From NCBI GenBank assembly GCA_036435485.1, contig CM071596.1, forward strand, positions 58,577,001-58,641,000: DNA of 64,000 nt, written 5' to 3'. Position 1 is the stretch's first letter; the number at the start of each line of letters is the position of its first letter. Under the pieces are notes generated by a model. That model saw only the letters and a list, made by a program, of their open reading frames with translations, did not search any database and was not told the DNA's origin. Origin of the DNA: Saposhnikovia divaricata. Lineage: Eukaryota > Streptophyta > Magnoliopsida > Apiales > Apiaceae. The position numbers were made by a program, and so were the translations under genes. Below are positions 25,098 to 37,000 of the stretch, one piece after another.

Positions 25098-26144
25098 ACG
25101 TACACTTTTTATGTTGAATATACAGAGTTTGTTGTCATTCTTATTTATGCTAGAATTGCTGTATCTTACGACATGTTTTAGTGGCAGTAAGCAAGAGTTA
25201 TATATGGGCATACGCTTCATTTCAGATCGCAGTTGTCATCCTGTTTGCTCACATCTTTTATACAGTGGTAAGAAGATGGCTATTTATACTATGTTTCTGA
25301 ATACTGTTGGAAGATTATGCTTAACACTGGCCTTGCTAAGTGCAGCTAAATGTAAATTACATATTGTCTGTTCTGCTTTCATCGTTTACTGGATTTGGAA
25401 CAACAATCAGCACCAACTTGCTTCTTGTGGAGTACTTAAGATGGAAAGCAGGTAGAAATGCTCAACCTTCTGGAGTAAATATTAATGGTATGGTCCAGCC
25501 ACAGCAAAATGTACCACATATTTACCACCACAACAAGCACCAGCAATCCCAAGTCTAATCTTCGTCATCAACAACAGTGACAACACAATGGTAAAATAAT
25601 TTGACTATTTTAAGTTACAGCTTTATTCGAGTATTTATGCTACATGTTATGGAGCATAGACACAATCCCATACCTAATTGATCCCACATCGTGGGAATAA
25701 GCAAAAGAGAAAGAACCTTGACATCGTGGGAGTAAGCAAAAGAAAAAGAACCATTTCTTATACTTGGTCTACTGGTCAAGTATAGTTCTTGTGACTAGTA
25801 ACTCTGTAACTTTGTTTCAATGTCAAGTTTGGTGACAGACTCTGTAATTTTATTTCTGAGTTTTAACATGCTTGTATACATGTTGCTGCATCAATAGTAA
25901 GTATACTCCACAACTTAGTAATTAATGGAACTCAGGCAACTTAGTGAGATAACGAAAGAAACAAGATGCAACAAAAATGTAAACTGGAACCATCAAATAC
26001 ATCTTGTTCATCAAAATTCTTCTTACACTTTAACAAGATAAATTAAAAATTACAACTCCACAACTATCCAAAAGAAGTTTGATTTTTGGAGAGAAGCATT
26101 GTACACATAGTTATATAAGTTAACTCTTTATCTCATTTAAGATA

Positions 26145-26363
26145 TTACAATACCATCGGAAAATAAATTTCTGCAAAATGTAAGATTATTTCCCGCAAAG
26201 ATTCATTCAAACCCAAAGATTCGTCAGGAGAGCTTTCCTCTTCGGGGGGCAATTCATTGAGTTCAATCTGAAAATGGGGTCCTTGTTGACCATTTTCACC
26301 ATTCGCAACAAAACTTTCATTCTCGCCTTCCTTCGGCAACTCATTCAGATCAAAATTTTTCAT
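26145..26363 (-). CDS. Small acidic ORF with an EAR-type motif, antisense near the mariner 3' end
   Basis: A 72-residue open frame starts MKNFDLNELPKEGEN and later contains IELNELPPEEESSPDE. The string DLNELP fits the plant EAR repression motif DLNxxP, and the acidic composition resembles the first exon of the transposase in the same element (LDLNLPPSEEE). A TATA-like tatatata lies about 60 bp upstream on the - strand, near 26430-26440. It may be a second gene of the element, an inverted copy of a transposase first exon, or a host fragment. Function unknown; the EAR reading rests on motif match only. Confidence 0.4.
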   Translation of the reverse strand: MKNFDLNELPKEGENESFVANGENGQQGPHFQIELNELPPEEESSPDESLGLNESLREIILHFAEIYFPMVL

Positions 26364-26686
26364 TTTTAGTGTGACCAGTTTTTATCTAAAATTTTGACTG
26401 TGTGGCATTGAAAGGAAATGCACTTGAAGAATATATATACATGGAGTTAGCATGATTTTACAGTAATTGGGAGTAATCGGGAACTACAGGAAACACTTCA
26501 TTTCTTAACTTTATTAGCTGAGTTACATATGTGCATTGTAAGTATAAAGTCAAACATGGGTAATACAAATAAAGGGGTAAAACAGGAAAAATTGATAAAA
26601 AAAAATGTATTGGAACAAGAAATGTGACAACTATTTAGGGACAATTTTTTTTTGCAAATGTGCCAACTAAAAGGGGACGGAGGGAG

Positions 26687-26955
26687 TATATCTTTTGATC
26701 CGTTCATTAAAAAATTGATATGTATATATCAAATTTCTCTACTCATCGAGATCTATCCATTGATATATAATAAAAAAAACAACTTATAAGTTCTGATTTA
26801 CCAAACACTCTACTGATTTATAAGTTCTGATTTACCAAACACTTTACTAACTTATAATTTCTGATCTACTTATCACTTATATGACACTTATGCTTATAAG
26901 TCATAGGATACTCATTTTAAGGTAAGCCAAAGGCCCCATACTTCCGGCCCATCTA
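26687..26955. mobile_element. Palindromic MITE-like element, right part
   Basis: Continues the element at 20622-21204 after the mariner insertion: 'gatccgttcatt', 'atcgagatctatccattgat' and repeated 'ttctgatttaccaaacact' match the copy at 27540-27800. Confidence 0.65.
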
Positions 26956-26961
26956 TATATA

Positions 26962-27840
26962 GTGCATGTTTGGTTACTCATTCTACTATTGACTTATGGC
27001 TTATAAGAGCATCTCCAAGAGGCTCTCTATTGTAGCTCTTAACTCAAAAAATGAGGAGAGAGAATAAAAATCAAGCTCCAAGAGACTCTTAGAGGCTCTT
27101 TGAAAATTTAAGAGTTTCTTTTCTCTCCTCTATTTTAGGAGCAACTAGTAGCTCTTAACTTAATATTTTATTAGTAAAATAGTGGTTCTTCTCTCTCATC
27201 TATTGATTGTTTGTCCAAGTGGAATTGAAATATGAATATTATATAAAATAAAGAGTCATAATAGAGAGCATTGTTGGAGTTGACACACAACCAATGTAAT
27301 AACTTGCTAAGAGCTTAATTGTTTATAATATATTTAGGAGTGAGTTAGAGACTCTTGGAGATGCTCTAAGGCCATAAGCACTTATGAGGGGTGTTTGCCT
27401 ATTTAAATTTTAGCTCAACTTATGACTTATATGTTGATAATTTGAATGTTAGGAAATCCTAACATTCAACTTATGCTTATAACTTATTTCTCGATACACG
27501 CAATATATAATATCCTTCAAATCTTCAAAATAATATATATATTGATCCGTTCATTAGAAAATTGATATGTATATATCAAATTTCTCTACTCATCGAGATC
27601 TATCCATTGACATCCATTGATATATATTAAAAAACAAATATTTTGAAAATAATAATTAAAAAAAATAACTTATAAGTTCTGATTTACCAAACACTCTACT
27701 GATTTATAAGTTCTGATTTACCAAACACTTTACTAACTTATAATTCTGATCTACTTATCACTTATATGACACTTATACTTATAAGTCATAAGCTAATCAT
27801 TTTAAGGTAAGCCAAACGGCCCCATAGTTTATTAGGTCCA
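26962..27840. mobile_element. Second copy of the palindromic MITE, split by a Harbinger-type MITE
   Basis: Begins with 'agtgcatgtttggttactca' as the first copy does near 20622 and ends near 'aaacggccccat'. It lacks about 345 bp present in the left part of the first copy. It carries an insertion at 27007-27366, and at about 27530 it shows the intact sequence into which mariner inserted in the other copy. Confidence 0.65.
27007..27366. mobile_element. PIF/Harbinger (Tourist-like) MITE
   Basis: 360 bp with terminal inverted repeats GAGCATCTCCAAGAGGCTCT and GAGCATCTCCAAGAGTCTCT (right end read as reverse complement), flanked by TAA at 27004-27006 and 27367-27369. The three-base TAA/TTA duplication is typical of Harbinger-type elements. 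The other host copy reads cttataaggccataag without it. Confidence 0.85.
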
Positions 27841-28119
27841 TCTATACAAACATCACTCTCCTTTTCAAATTCCTACTTGAAATCTTAAATTAAAATTACA
27901 GTATATATACTTTACTACTTTTCCTAAATATATTTCAAATATAATTTCCACTTGAAATCTAATATAATGTTAGTAATATAATATTTTTTGTTTAAATTAC
28001 TGGTATGAATTGTTTAAAATTAAAAAAATAAATTCTTAAATTTTATTATGTTGTTAAGAAAATTCTGGACTTTAGAATGTACCTTAAATATAAAATATTT
28101 TTTTACATAGATGTAACTC

Positions 28120-28265
28120 TTTTTTTTTTTACTATTTAGGCTATATGCCTTACAACATAATATCTGTTCTAAGATAATTCTCGGGATGAGCGAGAGTCGA
28201 GCCCACAACCTAGTAGGTACGAAAGACGATACACCCTTCACCACTTGAGATATCCAATCGCGTTC
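28120..28265 (-). mobile_element. tRNA-derived SINE
   Basis: On the - strand an A-box-like part (ATCTCAAGTGGTGAAGG), a B-box-like part (GGGCTCGACTCTC), a short body and a poly-A end. Direct repeats ATGTAACTC and ATGTAACCC flank it at 28111-28119 and 28266-28274. Confidence 0.65.
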
Positions 28266-28274
28266 ATGTAACCC

Positions 28275-29168
28275 TTTTTTTTTTGTTAAATTAAAGCAAA
28301 ATATTACAAGTAATTATACCTATTTTTTTTAATAATTGCTTAGTGCATATGTCTCAACTTATTTCTTTGCAACATAATATTGTTGTGCCAATCTTTAATA
28401 TTTTTATTTTTATTATCTTGTCTAAGGGAGTATCTTTCTCTAAAATAATCTGAATCATTTTTATCTACTTTTCTATAATTCCTTTATTTTAATTATTAAA
28501 ATCAAAATTTCTATCTCCAGGTCCTATTGCTTAGAAAAAAATCGAAACCTTTTTTAAAATTGGATAAGAGACTTATAAAATTGAAAAAAAATGAAAATTT
28601 TCTTTTTTAAATCCTATTTCATAAAAAACAAAATCTTTTTAAATTCAAAATTTCCTTTCTAAATCCTATTTTTCATTTGTAGTTTCCGATTTTCTTATCC
28701 AATTACCTTCTTTATATAACGTGTTATCATGTAATGTTCAGTATCTTTTTTGTTTGATACTCACAAGTCACGTCCTGATCTTTTTGAGTTCTCAATGAAT
28801 ATTGTATTAAGATGATGCTTAATGCTTAAAATGATATTAGGATAAATAGTCTCAGTCATATATATTTTAGTTGATCAATCATCAACTACGTTTTGGCTTA
28901 TTGTTGATTCCATTCATACACTAAGTACTAATCCAATTATTATTATTTACTTTTTCTTATAAAATGATACAATCAACACTGTAACTTCTTCGCATCATTC
29001 TTAGTTATAGCTTCAACATATCCTCTGATCTCTTCTTCTTCATGTTACCACATGAGTGAGGTATATTTTACACGAGACCTCATTTTTCTGGCTATTTTTC
29101 TCAAGTAATTATTCATCAGCAAAACTCCTATGCACAAAGGAGACCTTTGGTTCCAGATGCTTCTACTA
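28275..29168. other. AT-rich spacer, no gene seen
   Basis: Homopolymer-rich sequence without supported ORFs, RNA genes or element ends. Confidence 0.5.
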
Positions 29169-29795
29169 TGTTGTGACCAAAATCTTGCATGGATTAATTT
29201 AGGCCCACTATAAGATTAAGGTCCATTCCGCAATGAGATTTGATGATTATTTGGGCTTCCGAAAGCCTATGACAGCCCACAGGGGCTATACCATGAGATG
29301 AGTAATGAGTAAATATGAGTTAAGGGTCCTAGGAGTGGCTTCTCATGAACGATCCCCTACCTATAGATGTCAATATGTACATGGCTCCCGGGACAGCTAC
29401 TAGAAAGGGCTCTCGACTTAGCTTTTTTAGACAGCCTACCAAATGGACTATCGGAGTCAGGCTACTATGGAAGCCCGCAGATTCACTAATTTAGATAAGG
29501 ATGACCTCCTATCTTTTAGGAGCACATCAATAAATACACTTCTAATCAGATAGGTATTCATTTAATAGAGGATATATGTCATAATTACATGATAAATCAG
29601 TCATTATTGAGATAAATACAAATAGATAAGCTTTCTACACTCGTAGAACAACTTGGTAACCTGATAACTACATCATACTCAAATGGTTAACGGAAGTAAC
29701 GGTATTAAACCCATCACATATGGGATATATCATGGGAACAACGTGATCAAAACTACCTATGGGCTTGATCCTCTATAAATAGAGGTAGGTAGGCA
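29169..29795 (+). repeat. 5' LTR of a gypsy-type retroelement, first part, split by CACTA
   Basis: Starts TGTTGTGACC and contains a TATA region (ctctataaatagagg, about 29770-29785) just before the CACTA insertion. The LTR resumes at 41287 and ends CCCACAACA at 41606, directly before a primer-binding-site-like ATTGGCACCGGAAGG. TGTTGTG and CACAACA are perfect inverted ends; rejoined length is about 945 bp. Confidence 0.7.
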
Positions 29796-30175
29796 CACTA
29801 GTACAAAACTGGTCTATAGCGTCGGTCAAATAGGTCTATAGCGTCGGCTTTTTGGCGTAGTATATGTAGGGGACGCTATAGGTTATGCCTATAGCGTCGG
29901 TTAAATTGGTGACGCTAAAAGTCTGCTATTGCGTCGGTCATTTAACTGACCGACGCTAAAAGTCTACTTTAGGCGTCGGTCATTTAAATGACCAATGCTA
30001 TATGTATAGCTTATAGTGCCGCCCATTAAAATGCCGACGCTATAAGTAGAGCTTATAGCGTCGCCCCTTAAAATGCCGACGCTATAGGTATGGCTTATAG
30101 CGTCGCCCCTTTAAGTGCCGACGCTATAGATATAGCTTATAGCGTCGGTCATTCAAATGACCGACGCCTAAAGTC
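29796..30175. repeat. Left subterminal repeats of the CACTA element
   Basis: About a dozen copies of tatagcgtcgg and its complement, often paired as hairpins such as gtcggtcatttaaatgaccg. Unit spacing is irregular, about 30-45 bp. Confidence 0.85.
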
Positions 30176-31452
30176 AATTTTTTTAAAAATAATAATAATA
30201 ATTTCAAAATTTCAATTTCACCATTACAAAATATAATCCAAGAACACCAAACAAGTCTAAACACAATTTTAATCCCATTGCAAAAAAAACCATTCAATAC
30301 AACCAAAATATAATTCACCAATCAAACTAGTCTATACACCATTTCACCCATTATATACACCACTTCGCCAAAATATAATCCAAGAACACGAAACAAGTCT
30401 AAACACCATTTACGGACTCAGGACCCCTGCATAAGGTCAGCTATTGACATAAGCTCAGCTCCTAGAAGTTTAAGTCAAAAGTCTTCATGAGGCTGCACAA
30501 GAGATCAAATAAACAGAAAACAAAACGCATCAGACATGTACAAAAATCCAACTGAACATTATTGCTTCAGTGAAACATATAAAATATACACCCAGCGTAA
30601 TCGTATATGGTTTTCCTGAGATTTTGCATGAAAGTGAGTAATCAGGGAAATCTCCGGGATGTGTTGCACGACTAAAATACACTCCCTAGCATGTATGAAC
30701 TATGAATCACACTTCACAACATTATCACTACTTCATTTTATGATAATTCATATAATCATATTAATTTGCCAAAAAAATAAATACCTTTTCCATGAGAGAC
30801 ACATATATCTTGGCAAAACAAGGGAAGCTAGGCACCAATTAATTAAAAGGCTCTAAAAGGCTCTAAAATCAGTTAACAAGCCAACCATATTAAAAGGCTC
30901 TAAAATCAGTTGAACAGCTGAAGGTTGACAAAAAAACTGAGAAGACTCATAAACAAAATCAGAAAATCAGTTGACAAATCAGAAATCAACAAAATGTCTC
31001 AAAAACGAAACCTAAATCTCATATATTCATTGGAGAGACTCATTTGTATAGTTAATACAAACTCAGAAGACTAAAAATCATATGTACATCCACGTGTGTT
31101 GAAATTGTAATACCTTCAATTAAGCAAATAAGAACTCAGAGATGAAATTTAAAATGAAAAGCTCAGAGTAGTGACAAGCTAGCTAATTCAAATCAACTCT
31201 CAATTGAAGCAAACATTTTTAAGATGCTGTGAGTAATTACGTCAAATTGAAGTCGATGTTATTCCTACGTCGAGTTTCTTCAATTAAGGTGATTTAGTTT
31301 TTGAGAATGATAAGAATATTACTTAGCCCCTTGCTGAAATCTTCGATCTAGGGTCTGTGTGTGTTTTTTTGTTTGTTTTATTATGTTTTTTCATTTTTAT
31401 CAATCCCGGTAAAACAATTTAGAAACCAGCTTTTAATTTTGGGAGCCCGCTT
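30176..31452. other. CACTA interior, non-coding, with a short direct repeat
   Basis: The string 'aaaatataatccaagaacac' followed by 'aaacaagtctaaacac' occurs near 30228 and again near 30371. No transposase frame is seen, and no copy of the Tat LTR was found here. Confidence 0.5.
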
Positions 31453-31652
31453 TGGTAGGCCGCCAATTTTTTTGGCCCAAAATTGTGATGTATGGCCCAA
31501 AATATTTAGAACTTTTTTTATTTTTTCTTGATCCTTACCTTCATTTCACTCCACTTCTTCATTTCAGAGTTCTCAAATTCTTAAGTTCTCAAGCTTTCAA
31601 GTTGCAAGATCAAGTTCGAGCTTTAAGATCAAGTTTCAGCTTCAAGATCAAG

Positions 31653-33680
31653 ATGTCGGAAGGTGATCAACCAATGGCTCCCCCTGTCTCTATGATGGAA
31701 GCTATGTCGAAGAGGAGTAAGATGAGGACAACCAAAGGTAAAGAACAAATCAAACCTCCTTCGTATGTTGAACATAGATTTGAATCCTTGCTAGATCTCC
31801 TGAACATTATGAGGGAAGCATTCCCAAACTGTTATAGCTTAGATTCTTTTAACATTCCAAGTAAGTTGTCGGAACGAGATGTCCAAGAGATAAGGGAGTT
31901 ATATCACTTCCCAAGTGCCATTAAGGTTCGTCTCCCAAATCCATCAGATAGAACATGCAACTGGCATCCTGAGAGGATTTGTGTTCACTGGGGTGCCTTA
32001 GATGCTGGGTTCAGATTCCCGGTTGATAATTTTATCATTAGATTGCTGGCGGAGTATCAGATCCACCCCTGTCAGTTGTATCCCAATGCTTGGAGGTACA
32101 TCTCTATTTTCTTAATAAGGTGTCGCCAACTGGAGATTCATCCGACAACTACAATGTTTCGAAGTATCTTTGGGGCCAGCAACTCTTCCGACTCCAAGAA
32201 AGGATGGGTTAGCCTTAAGCACCAAGATAAACTTCCACACATAGTGAATCCCTTCTCCTTTCCAGATTCACAGCATTTCTGGGAAAGGGAGTTTGTAGTT
32301 CTTGAGTGGAAAGGTGGTGACTGGGGCAACTTCTTTGTGAAGAGATTTGGGTCCGTGGAGGACAGTTCACATTTTGTGTGTGACCTTACTGATTCAGAAT
32401 TATTGGATTGAGATAGGCTTCTTCCTGATGACGGCCGTACACACTATAAAACTTTTCTGAATGAAAAGAATCTTATTGAGGTTGGCCTTAGCTTTCTTTC
32501 CATTAAGGGTAACTTTCTTACTTGAGCTTATTATGAACTCTGTTTGTTCTTATCCCGATATTTTTCTCTTTGTATTTCAGCTGCTGAGGAGATTGATAGT
32601 CGTCCTGAGAACCGGCCATCTGTTACTAAAAGGATGAAGAAGAAGGCTGAGGAGAAACTGAATCCTACTAAGCCTCATATCCCTAACTTCTTGGAGCACT
32701 GCTCTCAAGGCGGTAAACGATCCCGAAACGCTGATGGGGATGTCAGGACTCCTTTCATACCTCCTTGGGGAATATGTGAACAAGACTCGGTCTTTGGGAG
32801 TCCTTATCTAGCCCTAGACTGGTCCAAGCTTTCAATCACTCCTCCTGACCGAGTGACAATGCATACAGGCGACAAAATGGATGAGTCTCAGCTCATGGGC
32901 ACTCAGGCCTTGTATCAGGTATGAAATTCCATCTGTTAAGTTCAATACTGTTTCTGATTTTGACTTTGCATATTCCTCATAGCTCACTCATTTCCCTTCT
33001 GCAGGCCAATGCTTACTTTCAAACTGTCTCCACCCAAGGCCGGGCTTTTAGGGATGAGAACATAAGCTTGAAGACTGACTCAGCAAGGTTCAAGGAAGAG
33101 ATTGACGATCTGCACTTCCAAGTCGTTCATGCTGAAGCTAATGCTGCATCTACCCGTAAACAACTTTCTTTTCTCGCCAAAAAGAAGGCATTTGATGCTG
33201 ATAAGGTGATCCAGGCCTACCATAGGTCTAAAGATTTTCTTAAGCTCGTTGATGATCATGATGATGAGATGCGTCCCTTCAACATGTCTGTTGGTTGGGA
33301 TAAGGCCATTAACGCTGTGAGTCATAGGCATCCATCTGTTGTAAACCCGACTGATTTTCCTTGCCCAAATTGGGGTGTCAACCCGGCTAACCTAGCTTCT
33401 GGTTTAAGAACTAAAGTTGTTCCTCAGACATCAGGATCCGGCTTCAAAGGCAGTCATCGACGCTCTGGATCCAACTCCAAGGGGACTGTTCAAGTTGCTA
33501 GCCAAGACTCATCTTCTTCTGGCTCCCGTGGGAAGAAACCCCCACCTGCAAGGAAAGTTGGAGTAGTTGCTAGCCGAAGCTGCTAATGTTCAGCTAATGG
33601 TGATTGCCGAGCCCGGTGAAGACTCGGAGGAGGAGAGTGGGGAAGAGGAGAGTGGCGAAGAGGAGTCTGGGGAGGAGTAG
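31653..33680 (+). pseudogene. Antisense extra ORF of the Tat element (PF04195-like 'putative gypsy type transposon' domain)
   Basis: Exons 31653-32508, 32581-32918 and 33005 to about 33570 join in frame. The start is MSEGDQPMAPP. The N-terminal domain has VRLPNPSDRTCNWHPERICV, ALDAGFRFPVDNFI and LYPNAWRYISIFLIRC, matching the plant PF04195 family. The later part is basic (KRMKKKAEEK), then helical and coiled-coil-like (DENISLKTDSARFKEEIDDL), with a serine-rich stretch and an acidic EEESGEE tail. Two lesions: TGA at 32409-32411, after which the same frame stays open to the donor, and a frame change near 33565 that puts the acidic tail (stop 33678-33680) in another frame. Such genes occur in antisense in Tat elements; their role is unknown. 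Confidence 0.75.
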
Positions 33681-34094
33681 CTGGAGCTGGTTTGTGGCCT
33701 TGCATGGCCTCGTTAGCTGTATGTGGCTTTATTTCTAGATTTCAATCAAGGTCCTTCGGGATCAAACTTTTATCTGTCTCGGTGATGTAACTTAACTGTT
33801 GGCCCTTCGGGGTCTTTATTTATGCATTTGTTTCCTCATTTGTTTGTTTACTTGTTTTCGGTACTTGGTCTTTCTAGACTTACACTCAACAGGTGCTTGG
33901 TACATAAACAAAATCGCAGAATCATTGAAGGAAAACAAACTTGCATTAATAATTCGAAATGGGTTCAACCCTTACATAACTTATTATTGTCCTACTCGGG
34001 GCGTTAAGCCCTGGAATGGTTTCATCGAACCTTATTTCTATTTCTCCTAATAGATAGATAAAAAAAAAAAAAGCAACTTCCTTGCAAGGGCAGC

Positions 34095-37000
34095 TTAAAT
34101 ATAATAAATTTGGAGGTTCAAGGCATGCCAAGTACGGGGTACCTCGTTCCCATCCAAGGTCTCCAACTTGTAGGATCCCCGTCCTAGCGTCTTCTTGACT
34201 CGATATGGCCCTTCCCAATTAGGGGCTAGCTTTCCTTTCTGACCAACTCCAGAGGCTTCTACCTTCTTTAGAACCAGGTCGCCTTGTCGAAAGAATCTTT
34301 CCTTAACTCTCTGGTTATAGTGAAAAGAGGCTCTCTTCTGATGTTCAGTATTTCTAGCATTGGCTTCATCTCTAACCTCATCAATTAAGTCAAGGGCAAG
34401 TCTCATCCCTTCTTCATTAATTTCTAGTTCATATGCCTCTATTCGAGGTGACGCTTGCATGATCTCCAAAGGCACAACTGCCTCAGCTCCATAATCCAGC
34501 AGAAATGGGGTTGCTTCAGTTGTCACTTTACAAGTGGTACGGTATGCCCACAGTATGGGCAGCAACTCATCTACCCAAGTGTTCCTAGAGCGTTCGACCC
34601 TCTTTTTCAGTCCATTAAGGATAATTCGATTAGCTACCTCAGCTTGCCCATTAGCTTGTGGATGAGCCACTGAGGTAAAACGAAGCTCAATTGCTAGTCA
34701 AACACAAAATAACCTATTGTCTATTTTAACTAAACATCACAACCAAAATTTAAGCTAAAAATTAAATCAAAACGCCTAACTAAAATTAACACAATAAATC
34801 ACATTAAAGTTACATTTAATAGCAAATTCATCCATCCCAAATCATGGAACAAAATCAACGTTACAAATTAATCACATAAATGCTATCAATTAATCACATA
34901 AATGCTACAACTAATCACAATCAATAAAATCAATCTAACTACCTTTAATTTACAGAATAAACTTAAAAAATTCTAGCATGATTCTTTTGAAACAATGACT
35001 AGCCAAAATCAACATAAGAATTTAAATCCACCAACTCGACTCAAAACTCAAAGAACATATAACATAGACTAAGTGACAATCTCTGAAAACAAACTTTAAC
35101 AAAACACAAAACAAAATGAAACAAAAACAGAAACTCAACAATTACAAACTATGACTCAGCAAAACTGGGTAATTCAGCCAGTGGACTCAGTGAAGGAAAG
35201 AAACGGAACTCAGTACTCGAAACTCAGCACAAAATCTCGCAGGGAAACTCAGCACAAAAGTTACCACCAAAAACTGGTAAGTCACATTGAACTGTGTCCC
35301 ATTGTCTGTCACCAAAATTCGTGGGATTCCATACCTGCAAATTATGTTCTCCCAAAAGAACTGGGCAACTTTTTTGGTGGTTATCTTGGCTAGAGGTTTA
35401 GCCTCAATCCACTTAGTGAAGTAATCAATGGCCACTATCAAGAACTTCCTTTGTGCTGAAGCCATGAGAAAAGGACCAAGTATATCCATCCCCCACATCG
35501 CAAACGGAATAGGAGAGTTAATTGAAGTTAACATCTCAGGCGGTTGCCCTACAATTGGAGCATGTTTTTGACATCTCTCACATCTCTTGACATAGTCTTG
35601 TGCATCAGCCAACATCTCCGGCCAATAGAACCCTAAACGAGTGATCTTGTGAGCTAGGGCTCTGCCCCCCAAGTGTTGCCCACAGATCCCTTCATGAACT
35701 TCCTCCAATGCTTCTCTTGCCTCTTGAGGCCTCAAACACTTCAAGTATGGGATGACGAATGACATTTTATACAGAATGCCCTCAATCAAGGCGTATCTCA
35801 ATGCTCTTACCGAAAGTTTTCGTGCCTCCAAGGCATTGTCTGGGAGCCACCCGGTTTCAAGGTGAGCTTTGATAGGATCTATCCAAGAGCCCCCTATATC
35901 AATTGGTGCCACTAATTTCGAGTTAACGGTCGGGGCCTTCAAGACCTGGAAGTAGACACTCCCAGCATAATTTTCTATCTCAGAAGAAGCGAACTTAGAC
36001 AGGGCATCGGCCTTAATGTTTTCTTCTCTCGGAATGTGCTCAACATAGCATTCCTCAAACTGAGTCATAACAGCCTTTACGACTCTCAGGTATTTCGCCA
36101 TAGTTTCGTCCTTAGCTTTGAATTCACCATTTACTTGTGATACCACAAGCCTTGAATCTCCACAAACTTTGAGATTCTTGACCCTCATGATTCTAGCCAA
36201 ACCCAAACCAGCTATTAATGCCTCATACTCTGCTTCATTGTTGGTAGTAGGAAAATCTAACTTTAAAGCATACTCAACTGTAAACCCATCAGGGCTTTGC
36301 AAAACCAAACCTGCACCACTAGATTTTGTTTTTGATGCTCCATCAAAATAGAGCACCCAATATTCCTTCAGATCAGTTGTAATTCCTCCTCTTTTTTCTC
36401 TTTCCCAGGGGAAGTCACGATCTCTTGCCCCCCGACTTCTTGGTTGTTAATAGTGCATTCAACCACGAATTCCGCCAATGCTTGAGCCTTAATGGCTGTT
36501 CGAGGCTTATATATGATATCAAACTCTCCTAACTCAATCGCCCACTTGATTAGCCTTCCACTAGCCTTCGGGCTATGCAATATGTTTCTCAACTGTTGGT
36601 CCGTCAGGACTTCAATCTTATGTGCATGGAAGTACGGGCGTAGCTTCCTCGAGGCTGTTATCAATGCCAAAGCAAACTTTTCTATGGGTGAGTAATTCAA
36701 CTCAGCCCCATGCAACACTTTGCTCACGTAGTAGATAGGTTTCTGGATTTTCTCCTCTTCCCGAATGAGGACAGCACTCAATGCTTGTTCAGATACCGCC
36801 AGGTATAGGTAAAGAGTCTCCCCAGGACTTGGTTTGGTCAACAACGGGGCTTCGGCCATGTATTTCTTCAGCTGTTCAAAGGCCTCTTGGCTCTCAGGAG
36901 TCCATACAAAATTTTTCACCTTTTTCAATGCTTGGAAGAAAGGCAAGCACTTGTCACCTGATTTGGAGATGAATCTCCCTAGGGCTGCCACTCGGCCCGT

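Larger units (their letters stand above)
21205..26686 (+). mobile_element. Full-length mariner-like element (Tc1/mariner, Stowaway-type ends)
   Basis: Terminal inverted repeats of about 40 bp start CTCCCTCCGTCCCCTTTTAG and share the following TTTGCAAAAAA, with one mismatch seen. TA target duplications lie at 21203-21204 and 26687-26688. It encodes a plant DD39D transposase (21624-23355). The 5482 bp include a 1472-bp TRIM, so the mariner itself is about 4.0 kb. A 93-bp direct repeat (23431-23523 and 25771-25863, core 'caagtatagttcttgtgac') flanks much of its right half. The host MITE copy near 27530 shows the uninterrupted target. Confidence 0.93.

Noticed and set aside
34694..35285. Spliceosomal intron in the integrase
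   Set aside because: GT and AG are at the edges, but joining them does not restore the frame and conserved codons are missing.
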